Of a stretch of DNA of 64,000 bases, positions 49,535-58,805 are shown one piece after another (within the stretch, counting starts at the first letter, position 1; each line of letters begins with the position of its first letter). The notes beneath the pieces were generated by a model that had not been told where the DNA came from, did not search any database, and saw nothing but the letters and a program-made list of their open reading frames with translations. The stretch is from Pseudoalteromonas aliena SW19. GTDB taxonomy: Bacteria; Pseudomonadota; Gammaproteobacteria; Enterobacterales; Alteromonadaceae. The stretch covers positions 62,001 through 126,000 of the forward strand of contig NZ_AQGU01000027.1 of the NCBI RefSeq assembly GCF_014905615.1, in the 5' to 3' direction. A program made the position numbers and the translations under genes.

Positions 49535-50970
49535 ATTCGGTTGAACAGCATTTACTACACGACAGCCAGCTAAATAGAGAAGAGCTCGAAAAAACGCTCG
49601 CTTACATACATCAGCATAAAGTGGATTACGCTGACTTATATTTTCAATCAAGCCACCACGAATCGTGGGTGCTTGAAGACGGGCTTGTAAAAGAAGGTTC
49701 TTACAATGTTGAGCGTGGTGTTGGTGTGCGTGCTGTAAGCGGCGAAAAAACAGGTTTTTCTTACTCTGATGCAATAAATCTTGAAGCACTAAATAAAGCT
49801 GCAACAGCAGCGCGTAGCATTGCAGATGCAGGTGAAGATAGAGCGATTAAAGTATTTAGCGATGTTAAAGCCAAAGAGCAGTTTGCACCACATCAGCCAA
49901 TTTCTAGTATGAGCGATACCGACAAGGTCAACTTATTACGCGAACTTGAAAACTATATTCGTGAACTAGCACCCGATGCAGAGCAAGTAATTAGTTCAAT
50001 GTCTGCGGTATACGAAGAAGTATTAATCGCGGCAAGTGATGGCACGTTTGCCACCGATATTCGCCCGCTTATTCGTTTAAACTGCTCGGTACTGCTTGAA
50101 AAAGAGGGTCGCCGTGAGCGCGGTGGCGCAGGCGGTGGTGCACGTTTAGACTATGGTTATTTTAAAGAACTTGTTGATGGTAAACCACGTTGGATGGAAT
50201 TTGCCGAAGAAGCAGTGCGCCAAGCAAAAGTAAACCTTGAAGCAATTGATGCCCCTGCTGGTACTATGGAAGTTGTACTTGGTAATGGTTGGCCTGGCGT
50301 GCTTTTACACGAAGCTGTAGGGCATGGACTTGAAGGTGACTTTAACCGCAAAGGTGCATCTGCATTTAGCGGTAAAGTTGGCCAAAAAGTAGCGTCTGAA
50401 CTATGTACAGTGGTTGATGATGGTACAATGGCTGATCGCCGAGGGTCGCTTAACGTAGATGACGAAGGCACACCTGCAGCTTACAATGTACTGATCGAAA
50501 AAGGTATTTTAAAAGGCTATATGCAAGATAAGCTAAACGCGCGTTTAATGGGTGTAAATCCTACAGGTAACGCACGTCGCGAGTCTTACGCGCATTTACC
50601 TATGCCTCGCATGACCAATACTTACATGTTAGGTGGAGAGCACAGCCAGGCCGATATTATCAGCAGCGTTAAAAAAGGGGTATTCGCGCCTAACTTTGGC
50701 GGCGGGCAAGTAGATATAACCTCAGGTAAGTTTGTATTTAGCGCATCAGAAGCGTATTTAATCGAAAATGGTAAAATTACTCAGCCGATTAAAGGCGCAA
50801 CACTTATTGGTAATGGCCCAGAAGTAATGCAGCAAATATCGATGGTTGGTAACGACTTAGCACTTGATAAAGGTGTTGGTGTTTGTGGTAAAGATGGTCA
50901 AAGCGTACCGGTAGGCGTTGGTCAGCCAAGTCTTAAAATTGATAATCTAACCGTTGGTGGTACAGCTTAA
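49531..50970 (+). CDS. tldD: Metalloprotease TldD
   Basis: A 479-residue protein (E. coli TldD 481). The zinc motif HExxxH is [14 protein letters not shown] at about residue 262, with the further ligand cysteine region near the C-terminus. The central [14 protein letters not shown] and [20 protein letters not shown] blocks are diagnostic. With TldE/PmbA it degrades unfolded peptides and matures microcin-like peptides. TldE is not in this window. Start overlaps the nitrilase stop (ATGA). A terminator follows. Confidence 0.97.
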   Translation: MNSVEQHLLHDSQLNREELEKTLAYIHQHKVDYADLYFQSSHHESWVLEDGLVKEGSYNVERGVGVRAVSGEKTGFSYSDAINLEALNKAATAARSIADAGEDRAIKVFSDVKAKEQFAPHQPISSMSDTDKVNLLRELENYIRELAPDAEQVISSMSAVYEEVLIAASDGTFATDIRPLIRLNCSVLLEKEGRRERGGAGGGARLDYGYFKELVDGKPRWMEFAEEAVRQAKVNLEAIDAPAGTMEVVLGNGWPGVLLHEAVGHGLEGDFNRKGASAFSGKVGQKVASELCTVVDDGTMADRRGSLNVDDEGTPAAYNVLIEKGILKGYMQDKLNARLMGVNPTGNARRESYAHLPMPRMTNTYMLGGEHSQADIISSVKKGVFAPNFGGGQVDITSGKFVFSASEAYLIENGKITQPIKGATLIGNGPEVMQQISMVGNDLALDKGVGVCGKDGQSVPVGVGQPSLKIDNLTVGGTA

Positions 50971-51002
50971 CTTTTGTAAGTATCATATAGCCTCAAAATT
51001 AC

Positions 51003-51036
51003 AACCTTGAAAGCGCAAGCTCTCAAGGTTTTTTTA
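51003..51036 (+). terminator. Terminator after tldD, touching the end of the LysR gene
   Basis: AACCTTGA (51003-51010) / TCAAGGTT (51023-51030) with an inner AGC/GCT pair and seven Ts. The T-run overlaps the stop codon of the convergent LysR gene. Confidence 0.9.
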
Positions 51037-51927
51037 TATTAATTGTTGCTGTAAAAAGTCCATAAATGCCACCGCTTGCCTAGGCTGAAATTTACGTGAC
51101 GGATAGACAAACTGTAAACCAATCTGTTCTTTATCTTTATTACTAAATCCAAGAATATCTTCATCGAGTAAAGTTACTAGGCTACCGTTAGCTAAATCAA
51201 CACTAATATCGACGAATGATTTAAGTGCAATACCAGCTCCATTAATAGCCCAATGCCTGATCACCGAACCATCACAGCTACTCATAGCGACTGGAACACG
51301 TATTATTGTGTTTTTAAAATGCCATTCATTCATCGGCTGGCCAAATCGTTCCATCACCAGGCATCGATGATCAACTAAATCACCCGGTGATAAAGGTTTC
51401 CCATGTTTTTCTATGTAATCAGCTGAGGCACATAGCACCCGTTTATTGGGTTTGATCATACGGCTGATTAAATTACTGTCTGGTAAGTTACCAAAGCGAA
51501 TAGCGACATCAATGCCTTCTTCAATTAAGCTGATTAAGCCATCTGTTAAATGAAGATGCGGTTTTACTTGCGGATTAAGGGCGACAAATTTTGATAGCGC
51601 AGGGGCAACAAACTGCTTACCAAAATCTGAAGGTGCAGTGATTTTTAGGCTGCCAGAAAGCTCACAGTCATTGATAGCGATGCTCTGCTCGGCGGCATCA
51701 ACTTCAGCAATCACTCTTAAACAGCCTTGATAAAATCGCTCACCTGCATCCGTTAACTTAATGCTGCGGGTATTACGGATCAATAAACGTGTTTGATAGT
51801 GATTTTCGAGCTGATTAATTCGCGCCGTCATGCTCGCTGGCGATAAACCTATTTTCCGTCCCGCTGCCGCAAGTCCTGAGGATCTCACTACATGAACAAA
51901 AAGCTGCATATCATCAATTTTAGCCAT
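51034..51927 (-). CDS. LysR family transcriptional regulator
   Basis: A 297-residue LysR-type regulator. The N-terminal helix-turn-helix is seen as LFVHVVRSSGLAAAGRKIGLSPASMTARINQLE, split by the usual turn. A C-terminal periplasmic-binding-like effector domain follows from residue 90, with DVAIRFGNLPDSNLISR. It belongs to the large CrgA-like group that often controls neighbouring oxidoreductases. It is divergent from the VOC gene across 113 bases, so that gene, and possibly the Old Yellow Enzyme beyond, are likely targets. Effector unknown. Confidence 0.93.
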   Translation of the reverse strand: MAKIDDMQLFVHVVRSSGLAAAGRKIGLSPASMTARINQLENHYQTRLLIRNTRSIKLTDAGERFYQGCLRVIAEVDAAEQSIAINDCELSGSLKITAPSDFGKQFVAPALSKFVALNPQVKPHLHLTDGLISLIEEGIDVAIRFGNLPDSNLISRMIKPNKRVLCASADYIEKHGKPLSPGDLVDHRCLVMERFGQPMNEWHFKNTIIRVPVAMSSCDGSVIRHWAINGAGIALKSFVDISVDLANGSLVTLLDEDILGFSNKDKEQIGLQFVYPSRKFQPRQAVAFMDFLQQQLI

Positions 51928-51943
51928 TAATCCTCACTTCTAT

Positions 51944-51960
51944 ATTCAGTTTTTATGAAT
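51944..51960. promoter_or_regulatory. Candidate LysR-type operator
   Basis: ATTCA (51944-51948) and TGAAT (51956-51960) form a perfect inverted repeat with 7 bases between. This fits the T-N11-A pattern of LysR binding sites and lies 17 bases upstream of the regulator's start codon. Confidence 0.5.
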
Positions 51961-52040
51961 AGTCTTTTTAATATTAACTCAATTATCAAATTATCATAAA
52001 CAATTAAACTGGCTGTATTAAAAACGACAAGAGAAAACGA

Positions 52041-52445
52041 ATGCGATTAGATCATGTGTTAATTGCGAGTGCTGATTATCCAGTAATGCGCCAATTTTTT
52101 ATCAACTCAATTGGATTAACGCAAGGGTACCGGCCACCGTTTTCATTTGAAGGTAGTTGGCTATATGGCACCGATAATATTGCGTTAATCCACTTAGTCA
52201 ACGCTGCTGGAAATAAAGCACAGCAGCGTTATTTATCAGCGGTTAATAGCAAAATGCAAGGCCGAGGTGTTGTAGATCATATTGCAATTCGTAGCTTACG
52301 TTACCAAGCATTCAAGAATCGTTTAGATCAAACAGGAGTCATTTACTTTGAGCGCTCAGTGCCTGAGCTGCTAGAGCATCAGATTTTTATAGATGGGCCT
52401 GAAGGGCTAAAAATCGAAATGCTATTTAATAGTAATGAAATTTAG
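52041..52445 (+). CDS. VOC family (glyoxalase/dioxygenase-like) protein
   Basis: A 134-residue single-domain vicinal-oxygen-chelate protein. The N-terminus has RLDHVLIASADYPVMRQFF, the C-terminal module GVVDHIAIRS and the final FIDGPEGLKIEMLF. Candidate metal ligands are His4, the His in VDHIAIR and Glu in KIEMLF. Function could be glyoxalase-like detoxification or a ring-cleavage step; not determinable. Divergent from the LysR gene and followed by a family 2 repeat. Confidence 0.85.
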   Translation: MRLDHVLIASADYPVMRQFFINSIGLTQGYRPPFSFEGSWLYGTDNIALIHLVNAAGNKAQQRYLSAVNSKMQGRGVVDHIAIRSLRYQAFKNRLDQTGVIYFERSVPELLEHQIFIDGPEGLKIEMLFNSNEI

Positions 52446-52453
52446 TTTTAACC

Positions 52454-52770
52454 CTAGGGCGTGTTGACCTTTGTGGATTGAAATTTGTTCAATCTAGGGG
52501 CGGTTTAATCGCGGCGCGAGGTTTGTAACCTAGCGGGCTAAGTCAAAACCGAGCAAAGCTTCCGCGTCCTGCTCACGCCCCTTACCGACATGCGTGTAGG
52601 CAACAAAGAGTTAATCGTCCCTAGATCGAGCTCAAAGGGCAGCGCATGTTTGGCATTTATATTGCGTTATCGCCTATTTATGGGGAGTAACCACACACCA
52701 TAGGCTCTGCCTTGCCTAAATACTAAACATGCAGCTGCAAAATCAATCGCTAAAGGTCAACAGGCCCTAG
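52454..52770 (+). repeat. Dispersed repeat family 2, copy 1 (about 317 bases)
   Basis: Ends are CTAGGGCGTGTTGACCTTTG and the inverse of CTAGGGCCTGTTGACCTTT, an imperfect terminal inverted repeat of about 19 bases. Inside is a perfect hairpin, GATTGAA / TTCAATC, and near the right side CCTATTTATGGGG. The outer 100-130 bases on each side match copy 2 at 61130 in reverse orientation, while about 60 central bases differ. No transposase or open reading frame. It fills the gap between the VOC gene and the Old Yellow Enzyme. Confidence 0.93.
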
Positions 52771-52798
52771 TGTAAATTATTAAATAAGAGAGCAAATT

Positions 52799-53899
52799 AT
52801 GTCTATAAAATCGTTATTCAACGCTAAAAAAATTGGCGATACACCCCTTAACAATCGAATTGTTATGGCGCCTATGACCCGCTCACGCACAGCGCAACCA
52901 GGTGATATTCCAACTGAGTTAATGGCAACGTACTATGCTCAACGCGCAAGTGCTGGGCTGATTATTTCAGAGGCAACGCAAATTAGCCCGCAAGGTAAAG
53001 GTTATTCGTTCACACCTGGTATTTACTCGCAGGAGCAAATTGAAGGTTGGAAACTTGTAACACAGGCGGTGCACAACGAAGGCGGGAAAATATTTTTACA
53101 GCTGTGGCATGTAGGGCGTATGTCACATCCTTCATTTCATAGTGATGGCTTACCTGTTGCGCCATCAGCACTGGCTCCAGATGCACAAGTTTGGGTTGTG
53201 GGTGATGATGGACAAGGGCGCATGCTTGATTGCCCAACCCCACGAGCGCTTAGTGCTTTAGAAATTAAAGCGATTGTGAACGACTATAAACAAGCGGCTA
53301 TTAATGCAATAAAAGCAGGCTTTGATGGTGTTGAAGTACATGGTGGTAACGGTTACTTAATTGACCAGTTTTTACGACGCTCATCGAACAAGCGCCTTGA
53401 TGAATATGGTGGCAGTCAAGAAAACAGAATACGCTTTGCGTGTGAAATTATCGCTGCAATTAGTGGAGCTATTGGCGCGCACAAAGTGGGTATCAGACTC
53501 GCACCTTTTATAACCCAGCGTGGTATGGATGACAATGAAGCCATTGAAACAATTTTACTCGCTGCAAATAAGTTTGATGACATTGGTATTGCATATATTC
53601 ACCTAGCAGAAGCAGATTGGGACGATGCGCCAACAGTGACACGTGAATTTAGAGAGGCGCTACGTCGCGGCTTTAGTGGCGCTATTATGGTTGCTGGTAA
53701 TTACACCGAACAAACAGGGGCTGAGCTTATCGATAAAGGCCTTGCCGACTTTATTGCATTTGGCAGACGTTTTATTGCCAACCCTGATTTACCGTATCGC
53801 ATTGAACACCAACTACCATTAAGCAGTATTACTGACCATGCAACGCTTTTTGGTGGCACAGCGGTAGGTTATACCGATTACCTTCCTTATCAGCAATAA
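52799..53899 (+). CDS. Old Yellow Enzyme family alkene reductase (NemA-like)
   Basis: A 366-residue FMN-dependent TIM-barrel oxidoreductase (E. coli NemA 365). Motifs: NNRIVMAPMTRSR near the N-terminus, QLWHVGRMSH, the active-site HGGNGYLIDQFLRRSSNKR (substrate His/Asn pair and FMN contacts), YGGSQENRIRF and the phosphate loop region ADFIAFGRRFIANPDLP. It reduces activated alkenes and nitro or nitrate-ester compounds with NAD(P)H. Probably part of a small electrophile-response group with the LysR and VOC genes. An AGAGAGCAA ribosome region precedes it. Confidence 0.95.
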   Translation: MSIKSLFNAKKIGDTPLNNRIVMAPMTRSRTAQPGDIPTELMATYYAQRASAGLIISEATQISPQGKGYSFTPGIYSQEQIEGWKLVTQAVHNEGGKIFLQLWHVGRMSHPSFHSDGLPVAPSALAPDAQVWVVGDDGQGRMLDCPTPRALSALEIKAIVNDYKQAAINAIKAGFDGVEVHGGNGYLIDQFLRRSSNKRLDEYGGSQENRIRFACEIIAAISGAIGAHKVGIRLAPFITQRGMDDNEAIETILLAANKFDDIGIAYIHLAEADWDDAPTVTREFREALRRGFSGAIMVAGNYTEQTGAELIDKGLADFIAFGRRFIANPDLPYRIEHQLPLSSITDHATLFGGTAVGYTDYLPYQQ

Positions 53900-53933
53900 A
53901 TCAGATTTTTAAAGATAAAAACAAGGAATACCT

Positions 53934-54473
53934 ATGTTTAATATAACAAAAACAGCTGCCGCTTTAATACTGACCGGCTTGTTTAGTAGTATAAGTTTTG
54001 CTGCTGAATTTAATTTATCAAGCCCTGATTTACAGCAAGGTCAGGCAATAACGAAGACACAATATTGGAACCACTTTGGCTGTCAAGGAAGCAATATTAG
54101 GCCGCAACTTGATTGGCAAAATGCGCCTAAACAGAGCAAAAGTTTTGCTGTGACAGTTTATGACAATGATGCACCGACAGGCAGCGGGTTTTGGCATTGG
54201 GTGGTGTACGACATTCCAGCAAATACGAGCTCAATTGCATCCAAGTCACTACCTCTTGGTGCTGTTGAGGGCAATACTGATATGGGCAAAGCTGGCTACT
54301 TTGGCCCTTGTCCACCAGAGGGAAGAAAGCACAATTACACTTATAAAGTATATGCATTGGATGTTGAAAAGCTTGATGTACCAAAGGGCGCAACGAGTGC
54401 ATTAACAGGTTTTTTTATACACCAGCATGCCCTAGATACAGCCAGTATCACGGTGACGGCAGGTCCGCGTTAA
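53934..54473 (+). CDS. YbhB/YbcL-type PEBP-like exported protein
   Basis: A 179-residue protein with a signal peptide (residues 1-23, ending SISFAAEF). It carries the bacterial Raf-kinase-inhibitor-like (PEBP) fold: NIRPQLDWQNAPKQSKSFAVTV split by the family turn, DNDAPTGSGFWHWVVYDIP and GYFGPCPPEGRKHNYTYKVYAL with the HxY ligand-pocket motif. Biochemical role of bacterial PEBP proteins is poorly known. It follows the Old Yellow Enzyme by 34 bases and precedes the deacetylase by 18, so probably an operon. Confidence 0.9.
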   Translation: MFNITKTAAALILTGLFSSISFAAEFNLSSPDLQQGQAITKTQYWNHFGCQGSNIRPQLDWQNAPKQSKSFAVTVYDNDAPTGSGFWHWVVYDIPANTSSIASKSLPLGAVEGNTDMGKAGYFGPCPPEGRKHNYTYKVYALDVEKLDVPKGATSALTGFFIHQHALDTASITVTAGPR

Positions 54474-54491
54474 TTAACTTAGGATATACAG

Positions 54492-55427
54492 ATGAAAATA
54501 TTATCTCTGTTTACGTGTTTAATCGCATTACTTGGTAGTTTACCAACTAGCGCTGAACAGCTCTCTGAAAAATCAGGGTTTTGGCCAGATAATGCACAGC
54601 TAGTGATCTCTATTTCAATGCAATTTGAAGCCACCGCACAGGATGCTTCTGATGCTGGGCCATTTCCTCAAATAGAAGTGGGCTACAACGACACTATCTC
54701 TCCTACATGGTATCAATATGGTATGAACGAGGGTATTCCACGGTTGCTCGACTTATGGGATAAGCATAATATCAAAGTGACGTCGCACATGGTGGGCAGG
54801 GCTGTTGAGTTAAATCCTATGTTAGCCAAAGAAGTGGTTACAAGAGGGCATGAAGCATCGGGTCATGGTCAAACGTGGACCCCGCAATACTCAATGACAG
54901 CAGAGCAAGAGCGTGCTTCATATATTAAAAGCGCTAATATAATTGAGGAAATAACGGGCACTCGCCCTGTTGGTTTTAATGCTTTTTGGATGCGACACTC
55001 AAAAAACACATTATCCATTTTACAAAACTTAGGCTTTATTTATCACATTGACGACTTATCACGTGATGAACCATCGTATACACCTGTAAATGGTAAGCCT
55101 TTTGTTGTAGTGCCTTATACCTTTAGAAATAACGATATTGTTCGTTACTCGGGCAGCACTGCGATGACAGGTAAAGCCTATTTACAAGAACTAAAAGATG
55201 AGTTTGATGTACTTTATAGCGAAGGTAAAACAAGACGGCGAATTATGTCGATAAGTGCGCATGACCGTGTTGCAGGGACGCCTGCGAGAGTTAAAGCACT
55301 TGATGACTTTATTCTGTACGCCAAGCAGCATCAAGGTATTAAGTTTATGCGTAAAGACAATATAGCAAAATGGATCATGCAACAAACACAAGTGCCGACT
55401 AATCCAGCAAGAAAATTTAACGACTGA
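54492..55427 (+). CDS. Exported polysaccharide deacetylase-like protein (NodB fold)
   Basis: A 311-residue protein with a signal peptide (ILSLFTCLIALLGSLPTSA). The barrel resembles the PuuE/HpPgdA branch: GMNEGIPRLLDLWDKHNIKVTSHMVG, RGHEASGHGQTWTPQY and GTRPVGFNAFWMR. The classical TFDDG motif 1 is replaced by VISISMQFEA, and the later His motif by SISAHDRVAG. Metal coordination may therefore be altered, and activity on chitin or peptidoglycan is uncertain. Last gene of the probable OYE-PEBP-deacetylase unit. Confidence 0.85.
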   Translation: MKILSLFTCLIALLGSLPTSAEQLSEKSGFWPDNAQLVISISMQFEATAQDASDAGPFPQIEVGYNDTISPTWYQYGMNEGIPRLLDLWDKHNIKVTSHMVGRAVELNPMLAKEVVTRGHEASGHGQTWTPQYSMTAEQERASYIKSANIIEEITGTRPVGFNAFWMRHSKNTLSILQNLGFIYHIDDLSRDEPSYTPVNGKPFVVVPYTFRNNDIVRYSGSTAMTGKAYLQELKDEFDVLYSEGKTRRRIMSISAHDRVAGTPARVKALDDFILYAKQHQGIKFMRKDNIAKWIMQQTQVPTNPARKFND

Positions 55428-55464
55428 TGCAACAGCACTGAATGATAGACTAAACATACGCAGC

Positions 55465-55538
55465 TTTAGGGCCTATTGATATGGCCCTAAAGAGGGGATA
55501 ATATGCTTGTATATTCAAATGAAAACAGATGTTGTTGA
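55465..55538 (+). promoter_or_regulatory. Hairpin plus 11-codon upstream ORF before the DUF2799 gene
   Basis: A 9-base perfect stem, TTTAGGGCC (55465-55473) / GGCCCTAAA (55483-55491), directly precedes AGAGGGG. Six bases on, an ATG at 55503 opens MLVYSNENRCC and stops at 55536-55538, one base before the ATG of the lipoprotein gene. The strong ribosome site therefore serves the small frame first and could load ribosomes onto the lipoprotein by reinitiation. Translation is unproven. Confidence 0.4.
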
Positions 55539-55539
55539 T

Positions 55540-56109
55540 ATGATTAAAAAACTTGTTTTTAGCCTAGCCCTTATTACTCTCAGTGGCTGTACTAGCTTAT
55601 CGCAAGAAGAGTGTGCATACGCAAATTGGCAGCAGCTAGGTTATGATCATGGCGAATCAGGCAAGGCTTATAACCAAGGTATTGATACAGTAAAAGCTTG
55701 TCGAGAGTTTGGTATTTCACCTGACGTTGCTTTGTATAAAGAAGGTTATAACAATGGCCTGCAGCACTATTGCAAACCTGAAAACGGCTTTACAGTAGGC
55801 ATTCGTGGCGAGTCATTTAATGGTGTGTGTAACAGCAAACAGTTTCGAAAGGCCTGGGAAGAAGGTAATGATCGTTACCAAATCGAAGCAAGAAAAACCG
55901 AAATAAATAACCGACTCGACACAATAAACAGACGACTTGAAGTGATCAGCAATGAGTTAAGTGCTGCAAATGTCTCCAGTAATCAGCGCAGAGAGCTCAC
56001 TAATGAGCGAAGGGTACTTGATGATGAGCGCAGCTCTTTAAGACGAGAGCGTTCGCTTATTCCATTATTAAATAAGTTGCCTTCGTTTCGTGTTGAATAC
56101 GAGTTATAG
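55540..56109 (+). CDS. DUF2799 lipoprotein
   Basis: A 189-residue lipoprotein: signal peptide IKKLVFSLALITLSGC with acylation at Cys17 (LSGC lipobox). The DUF2799 pattern is clear: W..LGYDHGESG, YKEGYNNGLQHYC and GFTVGIRGESFNGVC. The C-terminal 65 residues are a highly charged coiled coil (INNRLDTINRRLEVISNEL). The ATG at 55540 gives a standard lipoprotein signal; ATG 55519 and TTG 55507 would add unneeded residues. Function unknown; probably attached to a membrane facing the periplasm. Confidence 0.87.
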   Translation: MIKKLVFSLALITLSGCTSLSQEECAYANWQQLGYDHGESGKAYNQGIDTVKACREFGISPDVALYKEGYNNGLQHYCKPENGFTVGIRGESFNGVCNSKQFRKAWEEGNDRYQIEARKTEINNRLDTINRRLEVISNELSAANVSSNQRRELTNERRVLDDERSSLRRERSLIPLLNKLPSFRVEYEL

Positions 56110-56170
56110 ATAAGCGAGGCTTAGGCTAAAAAACCAAAGAGTGGTTTGCAGTACTACCTAAAAGTTAAAT

Positions 56171-56199
56171 AAGCGCGAAATCAACTCGCGCTTATTTTT
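56171..56199. terminator. Terminator between the DUF2799 gene and the mscS-like gene
   Basis: AAGCGCGA (56171-56178) / TCGCGCTT (56186-56193), 7-base loop, then ATTTTTA. On the plus strand it ends the lipoprotein transcript. Confidence 0.8.
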
Positions 56200-56304
56200 A
56201 ATGGTTATTGTCATATCAATCGGCTTAAATATGGGTCTATTTAACGATGTTATGGAGTATTTAACTCGTTAATTTGTTTAAATGCTTATGTCGATTGGTA
56301 TAAG

Positions 56305-56383
56305 TAACCTGAACTCTGGAAATAAATCTAAATATCACCATGATTCAATATGTTAGTAAATCTCTTAACTATAGTTCAGGTTA
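56305..56383 (-). repeat. Dispersed repeat family 1, copy C (about 79 bases)
   Basis: In reverse orientation to copies A and B. On the minus strand it reads TAACCTGAACTATAGTTAAG, then TTTACTAAC and TATTGAATCATGGTGATATT, and ends CCAGAGTTCAGGTTA. The interior half found in copy A is missing. Terminal inverted repeats of about 11 bases remain. It ends nine bases from the stop codon of the mscS-like gene. Confidence 0.87.
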
Positions 56384-56391
56384 AGTAAGAT

Positions 56392-57228
56392 TTATACCTC
56401 GCCCGCATCAGTGCTACTTTTCAGCGCTTGTGCATACCACAGTGCCATAAAACACTCAGTGAGTTTATGTTCAATTTCAAGTGCTTTATCGGTTGGGCAA
56501 AACAACGTAAAACTGGCTCTAAACTCACCTAAATCCGTTGTACCAAAGTGAATTTCAGGCTCAGGGCCCGAAATTTTAGCATCCAGCTTTCTTTCAATAA
56601 TTGAATTGTATCGACTGGCTACTTCTTCAAATTCTTTACAGTAAAGTTTAGCTTTAGCAGTTAACGTGTCGTAAATTGGGTATGGGTTAAAACTCTCTTT
56701 ACGTACAATAGTAAAATGATGAGTGGCAAAGCGTTTTACAAAATTTAAGTTTTTAATTGGGCTGGTGATCAGTTTATTGTTAGGTATGTATATGGTTTTT
56801 CTTGAAAACTGATAAGTATGCATATCAATTTCATGCATAGTGGTTTTTATCCAATCAGTTTCGGCGACTTCACCATAATACTCACCGACCTGAATCCAAT
56901 CGCCGACTCTAAATGGCCGCGTTGTCACTAAGTAAAAAAAGCCAATGACACACTGAATAAATTCACGTGTAGCAAGTACAATTGCAACAGCAAAAGCGGC
57001 AATTGAGAGAGCAAAGTTTTGTATTTCAGTTGACCAAACAAACAGTAGTGATAACACCATTACAAAATTAATAAAGTGCTTAATATTGTGTGCAATGTAG
57101 CGAATATCTTTTTCTTTTTTTTCTGCACGATTTTTCGCTAATTTATCAACAAGTACTTTGAGAATAAATGCAATTGTGAGCATCACTAATGAAATAAGAA
57201 ATGGGTGAGATAATATATCTGTGAGCAT
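56392..57228 (-). CDS. Small-conductance mechanosensitive channel family (MscS) protein
   Basis: A 278-residue channel (E. coli MscS 286). About three membrane helices are seen: residues 6-26, 50-68, and the pore-lining ALSIAAFAVAIVLATREF segment near 73-90. The conserved beta domain follows (RPFRVGDWIQVGEYYGEVAETDWIKT; YIPNNKLITSPIKNL), then an alpha/beta cytoplasmic vestibule. The pore helix is less Gly/Ala-regular than E. coli MscS, so gating may differ. It probably protects against osmotic downshock, relevant to a marine cell. Confidence 0.9.
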   Translation of the reverse strand: MLTDILSHPFLISLVMLTIAFILKVLVDKLAKNRAEKKEKDIRYIAHNIKHFINFVMVLSLLFVWSTEIQNFALSIAAFAVAIVLATREFIQCVIGFFYLVTTRPFRVGDWIQVGEYYGEVAETDWIKTTMHEIDMHTYQFSRKTIYIPNNKLITSPIKNLNFVKRFATHHFTIVRKESFNPYPIYDTLTAKAKLYCKEFEEVASRYNSIIERKLDAKISGPEPEIHFGTTDLGEFRASFTLFCPTDKALEIEHKLTECFMALWYAQALKSSTDAGEV

Positions 57229-57311
57229 AATTTCCAGTTCGATACGAGTTGATTAAGACACACTAAGTATATTGATTTATTAAGCCAATTGGTAAACTTA
57301 ATGCAAATAAA

Positions 57312-57342
57312 AACCCCTTAGCAAATTAATACGAAGGGGCTT
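57312..57342 (-). terminator. Terminator of gor
   Basis: On the minus strand, AAGCCCCTT pairs with AAGGGGTTT (one G-T pair) across a 14-base loop and runs into TTTATTT, 24 bases beyond the gor stop codon. Confidence 0.75.
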
Positions 57343-57365
57343 ATGTTTTCAAATTTGTAAAAAGC

Positions 57366-58727
57366 TTATTTCATGGTAACAAACTCTTCTGAGCCTGTTG
57401 GGTGAATAGCAACAACGGCATCAAAATCAGCTTTAGTTGCGCCCATTTTCATGGCAACTGCAAAACCTTGAATCATTTCATCAACCGCAAAACCAATACC
57501 GTGTAAGCCAACTACTTTTTCGTCTGGGCCGGCACATACAAGTTTCATCTTACAAGGTTGACGATGTTTGGTTACGGCTGTGTACATAGCTGTAAAACCA
57601 GATTGGTAAATTTTAACGTTTTCTTCGCCATACTGGGAAATAGCTTCTTGCTCAGTTAAACCAATAGTACCAATTGGTGGGTGACTAAATACAACCGTAG
57701 GAACTAAGCTGTAATCCATTTTTAAATCATCAGATAGTTCTTTATTAAATAACCGCTCAGATAAGGTACGGCCTGCTTTTACTGCTACTGGTGTAAGTTC
57801 AATACCGTTTTCGATGATATCGCCAACCGCGTATACATTTTCAGCTGTCGTATTTTGATACTCATCAACTTTTACAAAACCACTGCTGTTTACTTCTACG
57901 CCTGCGGCTGCAACGTTAATAGCATTGGTTGTTGGCTCGCGACCAATTGCCCAAATAACTTGGTCAACGTTATGAGTTTTACCGTTATCTAAATGCAGTG
58001 TTACAGAGCCATCATCTTCTTTTATCAATTTATTTGGTACAGAATGAGTGTGCAAAGTAGGGCCTTCGGCAGCCATTACTTCAACAAGTGTATCTACAAT
58101 GTACGAATCAAAGCTGCGAAGTGGAGCGTGTTTACGTACAAATAAATGCGTCTCAGTACCTAGACCGTGTAATACACCAGCAAGCTCAACGGCTATGTAG
58201 CCTGCGCCAATAACGGCAACGCGCTTAGGCTGTTCTTTTAGTTCAAAAAAGCCATTTGAATCAATGCCGTGCTCAGCACCTTCAATATTTGGAATACTTG
58301 GGCGCCCACCAACTGCAATTAATATATGGTCGGCTGTGTAATGCTCGCCATTTACTTCAACTGTTTTATTATCTACAAATTTAGCAAAGCCTTTAATTAC
58401 AGTAACGCCATTGCTGGCAAGGCCACTGTCATAACCTTTATGAATTCGGCCTATGTAGGCTTCGCGGCTTTCTACTAACTTGCTCCAGTCAAAACCTTTA
58501 ACTTCAACATTAAAGCCGTAATCTGGGGCATATAAATTAATTGCTTCAGCAACCTGAGCACCATGCCACATTACTTTTTTAGGTACGCAGCCTACGTTTA
58601 CACACGTGCCGCCCATGTGCTTTGCTTCTATAAGTGCTACTTTAGCGCCACGCATCGCTGCTCTATTTGCAGAGGCAATACCACCACTGCCACCACCGAT
58701 TGCAATATAATCAAAGTGTTGTGTCAT
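57366..58727 (-). CDS. gor: Glutathione-disulfide reductase
   Basis: A 453-residue FAD flavoenzyme (E. coli 450). The FAD loop is [16 protein letters not shown], and the redox-active disulfide is [13 protein letters not shown]. The NADPH loop is [19 protein letters not shown] with Arg residues nearby ([12 protein letters not shown]) favouring NADPH. The C-terminal catalytic His lies in [14 protein letters not shown]. It keeps glutathione reduced in the cytoplasm. Immediately divergent from the DUF2461 remnant. An ORF-free 79-base gap separates them. Confidence 0.97.
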   Translation of the reverse strand: MTQHFDYIAIGGGSGGIASANRAAMRGAKVALIEAKHMGGTCVNVGCVPKKVMWHGAQVAEAINLYAPDYGFNVEVKGFDWSKLVESREAYIGRIHKGYDSGLASNGVTVIKGFAKFVDNKTVEVNGEHYTADHILIAVGGRPSIPNIEGAEHGIDSNGFFELKEQPKRVAVIGAGYIAVELAGVLHGLGTETHLFVRKHAPLRSFDSYIVDTLVEVMAAEGPTLHTHSVPNKLIKEDDGSVTLHLDNGKTHNVDQVIWAIGREPTTNAINVAAAGVEVNSSGFVKVDEYQNTTAENVYAVGDIIENGIELTPVAVKAGRTLSERLFNKELSDDLKMDYSLVPTVVFSHPPIGTIGLTEQEAISQYGEENVKIYQSGFTAMYTAVTKHRQPCKMKLVCAGPDEKVVGLHGIGFAVDEMIQGFAVAMKMGATKADFDAVVAIHPTGSEEFVTMK

Positions 58728-58805
58728 TTTATGTCCTTAGGCGTTGAGTTTTATGCGCATTAGCATAACATTAAGTTTTAAAAATAAAGAGTGTTTAGGT
58801 GACCT

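Noticed and set aside
52454..52770. Insertion sequence with transposase
   Set aside because: Both copies of the repeat lack any reading frame long enough for a transposase. They are non-coding elements.
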